Shown here: positions 62,815 through 64,000 of the stretch, piece by piece | How the letters are laid out: every line of letters starts with the position of its first letter | Position numbering within the stretch: the first letter of the stretch is position 1 | Assembly: GCA_963728855.1 (NCBI GenBank) | Contig: CAVSLN010000013.1 | Coordinates: forward strand, 1-64,000 | Direction of reading: 5' to 3' | DNA: 64,000 nt | Source of the DNA: AC-43 sp963728855 | GTDB taxonomy: Bacteria; Actinomycetota; Actinomycetes; Mycobacteriales; Micromonosporaceae | Position numbers and translations under genes: made by a program | The notes under the pieces: generated by a model | What the model saw: only the letters and a program-made list of their open reading frames with translations | Database searches by the model: none | Told to the model about the DNA's origin: nothing

Positions 62815-63201
62815 CCTCGCTAGCCGAACGCCAGGCCGCACTGGTGGCGGCGCTCGTCGCCGGGGGTGAGCTGCCACCCGGGTTCGACGAGCGGAAGGTC
62901 GCGGTGGCACGGGAAGCGTTGGTACGCAAGCGGGCTGGCGAGGCCGCCAAGCACTGGCCGCTGCTCGCCGCCTCCCTCGGTCCACAGTGGACTGTCGTGT
63001 TTGGACAGTTCGCCGCCGGGCGACCGACGGCCGGGGCGCTGCGCGACGGCTGGGACCTGGCCCGGCGACTGGCCCGGCTCACCGAAGCGGCGCGCGCGGA
63101 AGCTCCGTACCCGGGAAAGGTTCTGGCGCTACGACGGCGCGTCGGCGCCACGGCGGAGGGTGACCGGCCGGCTGGCCGCGCTCCTCCACCGGGGTCCATA
63201 A
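62811..63201 (+). pseudogene. Small partner protein, DUF2063/BufC-like, with probable frameshift
   Basis: The GTG at 62811 overlaps the MNIO stop (GTGA) and gives LAERQAALVAALVAGGELPP, REALVRKRAGEAAKHWPLLA, LGPQWTVVFGQFAAGRPTAG and LRDGWDLARRLARLTEAARA. The pattern (helical, R-x-x-x-Y/R core, W-P-x-L...L-G...F) is like the DUF2063/BufC partners of MNIO enzymes. After residue 90 the first frame loses similarity, while the frame beginning around 63090 gives RERFWRYDGASAPRRRVTGR and ends LAALLHRGP at 63201. So one extra base appears near 63085-63095 and the gene is broken or mis-sequenced. If intact it is about 128 residues. Confidence 0.6.
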
Positions 63202-63290
63202 ATGTTCAAGATCATCGACTTCACGTGCACGGCCTGTTCACCGGGCAGGTACCGGTTGTCGTTGGCCCGCTCAGCGGTCATCCTTTGACC

Positions 63291-64000
63291 ATGGACCCGG
63301 GAAGGGACGCCGGTACCGGAGCGGCCGAACGGCCGCCCAGTTACCACGGGCGGCGGCGGCTGCACCGTACGGTCCTGGGCCGCACCGGGACGCTCGTCCC
63401 GCTGATGCTGGTGGCCGGCAGCGTCGTCACGGTCCTGCTCGTCCTCGCCGTGTCCGCCATGCTGCCCAGCGAGGCGGCACCGATCCCCGGCGCCCGAGCC
63501 GGCGCGTCCGGCACCGCCACCGGCCCGCTCTCCGGGCCGGCCAGCGCCACGCCCGGCCCGGGCCCGACCGCGCTGACCGTCACCAACCCGGGCGTGCAGG
63601 CCGGCGCGGTCGGGGTGGCCGTACGGTTACAGATCCAGGCCACCCAGGGCATCTCGGCACAGCGGCTCACCTGGTCGGCCACCGGGCTGCCCAAGGGCCT
63701 GAAGCTGGATCCCCGTTCCGGCCTGGTGACCGGTAGGCCGTCGGCCGCCGGCTCCAGCACGGTCACCGTCACGGTGCGCAACTCCGCCGACACCAGTACG
63801 TCGGTCAGCTTCGTCTGGACGGTCACCCCGACCGGCGCGACCGGGATCCGCAACGGCGGCTTCGAGGCCGGCCTGGGGCCGTGGACGTGCGACGGCGGCA
63901 CCGCCGTGGTCGGCACCCCGGTACACGGCGGCGGCCATGCCCTGGGCGGTAACCCGAGCGACGCGAACATCGCCCAGTGCACCCAGTCCGTCGCGGTATC
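63291..64000 (+). CDS. Membrane-anchored protein with Ig-like and carbohydrate-binding domains (partial, runs off the window)
   Basis: The ATG at 63291 opens a frame to the window end (at least 236 residues). An N-terminal basic stretch (YHGRRRLHRTVLGRTG) leads to a membrane helix or signal (LVPLMLVAGSVVTVLLVLAV). After a Pro/Ser/Gly linker an Ig-like domain of the He_PIG type appears (LTWSATGLPKGLKLDPRSGL, STVTVTVRNSADTSTSVSF). From about residue 185 a carbohydrate-binding domain of the CBM4/9 kind starts (GFEAGLGPWTCDGGTAVVG). Architecture is that of secreted glycosidases such as chitinases, but the catalytic part is outside the window. No ribosome site is clear at the ATG. Confidence 0.75.
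   Translation, partial: MDPGRDAGTGAAERPPSYHGRRRLHRTVLGRTGTLVPLMLVAGSVVTVLLVLAVSAMLPSEAAPIPGARAGASGTATGPLSGPASATPGPGPTALTVTNPGVQAGAVGVAVRLQIQATQGISAQRLTWSATGLPKGLKLDPRSGLVTGRPSAAGSSTVTVTVRNSADTSTSVSFVWTVTPTGATGIRNGGFEAGLGPWTCDGGTAVVGTPVHGGGHALGGNPSDANIAQCTQSVAV

Noticed and set aside
63341..63982. A 213-codon minus-strand frame at the right edge
   Set aside because: Opposite a coherent Ig-like/CBM protein on the plus strand and without motif support.

Overview
The window is a high-GC actinomycete chromosome segment. GTG/TTG starts, strong GGAGG ribosome sites, a mycobacterial-type DUF3556 gene, a CsoR-type copper box, and secreted enzymes carrying CBM35-like modules together suggest a filamentous soil actinobacterium, probably Micromonosporaceae. 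That placement is an inference from gene content, not from a marker gene.

Region 1 (about 1-16 kb) is a decay zone. Intact genes (DUF6602-like protein, TMEM175-like channel, EEP-family hydrolase, patatin, a beta-helix-like membrane protein, an amidohydrolase, a small ABM-like protein) are interspersed with pseudogenes: an EAL fragment, an SGNH hydrolase fragment, a TPR protein, a pilin-like secreted protein, and ISL3 and ISAs1 transposase pieces. Several breaks can be read base by base, including an 8-bp tandem duplication in a secreted protein gene.

Region 2 (16.6-21.7 kb) is a tight four-gene minus-strand operon: adenylate-kinase-like protein, radical SAM protein (one frameshift), DUF3556 membrane protein and a phytoene-dehydrogenase-like FAD oxidoreductase. 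It looks like an uncharacterised biosynthetic or modification unit. Next come tRNA-Arg(CCU) with a decayed tyrosine integrase pointing at it (a used attachment site), an epoxide hydrolase, and IS1380 and reverse transcriptase scraps.

Region 3 (25-38 kb) holds a Ser/Thr kinase and a paralogous predicted pseudokinase sharing the same extracytoplasmic C-terminal domain. Between them lie a PAP2 phosphatase, a PfkB sugar kinase, the cobalt uptake pair cbtB-cbtA behind a cobalamin riboswitch, a CDF metal exporter, a YcnI-like copper protein, and the remains of an FTP-propeptide metalloprotease beside an emfourin-like inhibitor.

Region 4 (38-50.3 kb) is a minus-strand block of six secreted carbohydrate-active enzymes (GSDH/PQQ-type dehydrogenase, GH18, polysaccharide lyase, GH28-like, GH29-like, GH75 chitosanase). 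Together they carry 11 copies of a CBM35-like module. The block ends in a perfect 17-bp hairpin.

Region 5 (50.5-56.5 kb) is a complete urease operon (ureA-B-C-F-G-D) behind a LigD-type polymerase gene and a small membrane protein. Region 6 (56.6-59.3 kb) has two tiny Cys-rich ORFs divergent from a copA copper ATPase that appears leaderless, with a CsoR-like box over its -10. Region 7 (61.1-63.2 kb) is the most interesting locus: a TIGR04222 membrane protein with a Gly/Cys tail, translationally coupled to a DUF692/MNIO iron enzyme and a small DUF2063-like partner. This resembles a RiPP-like Cys-modification system. The window ends inside a secreted or membrane-anchored protein with an Ig-like domain and a putative carbohydrate-binding domain.
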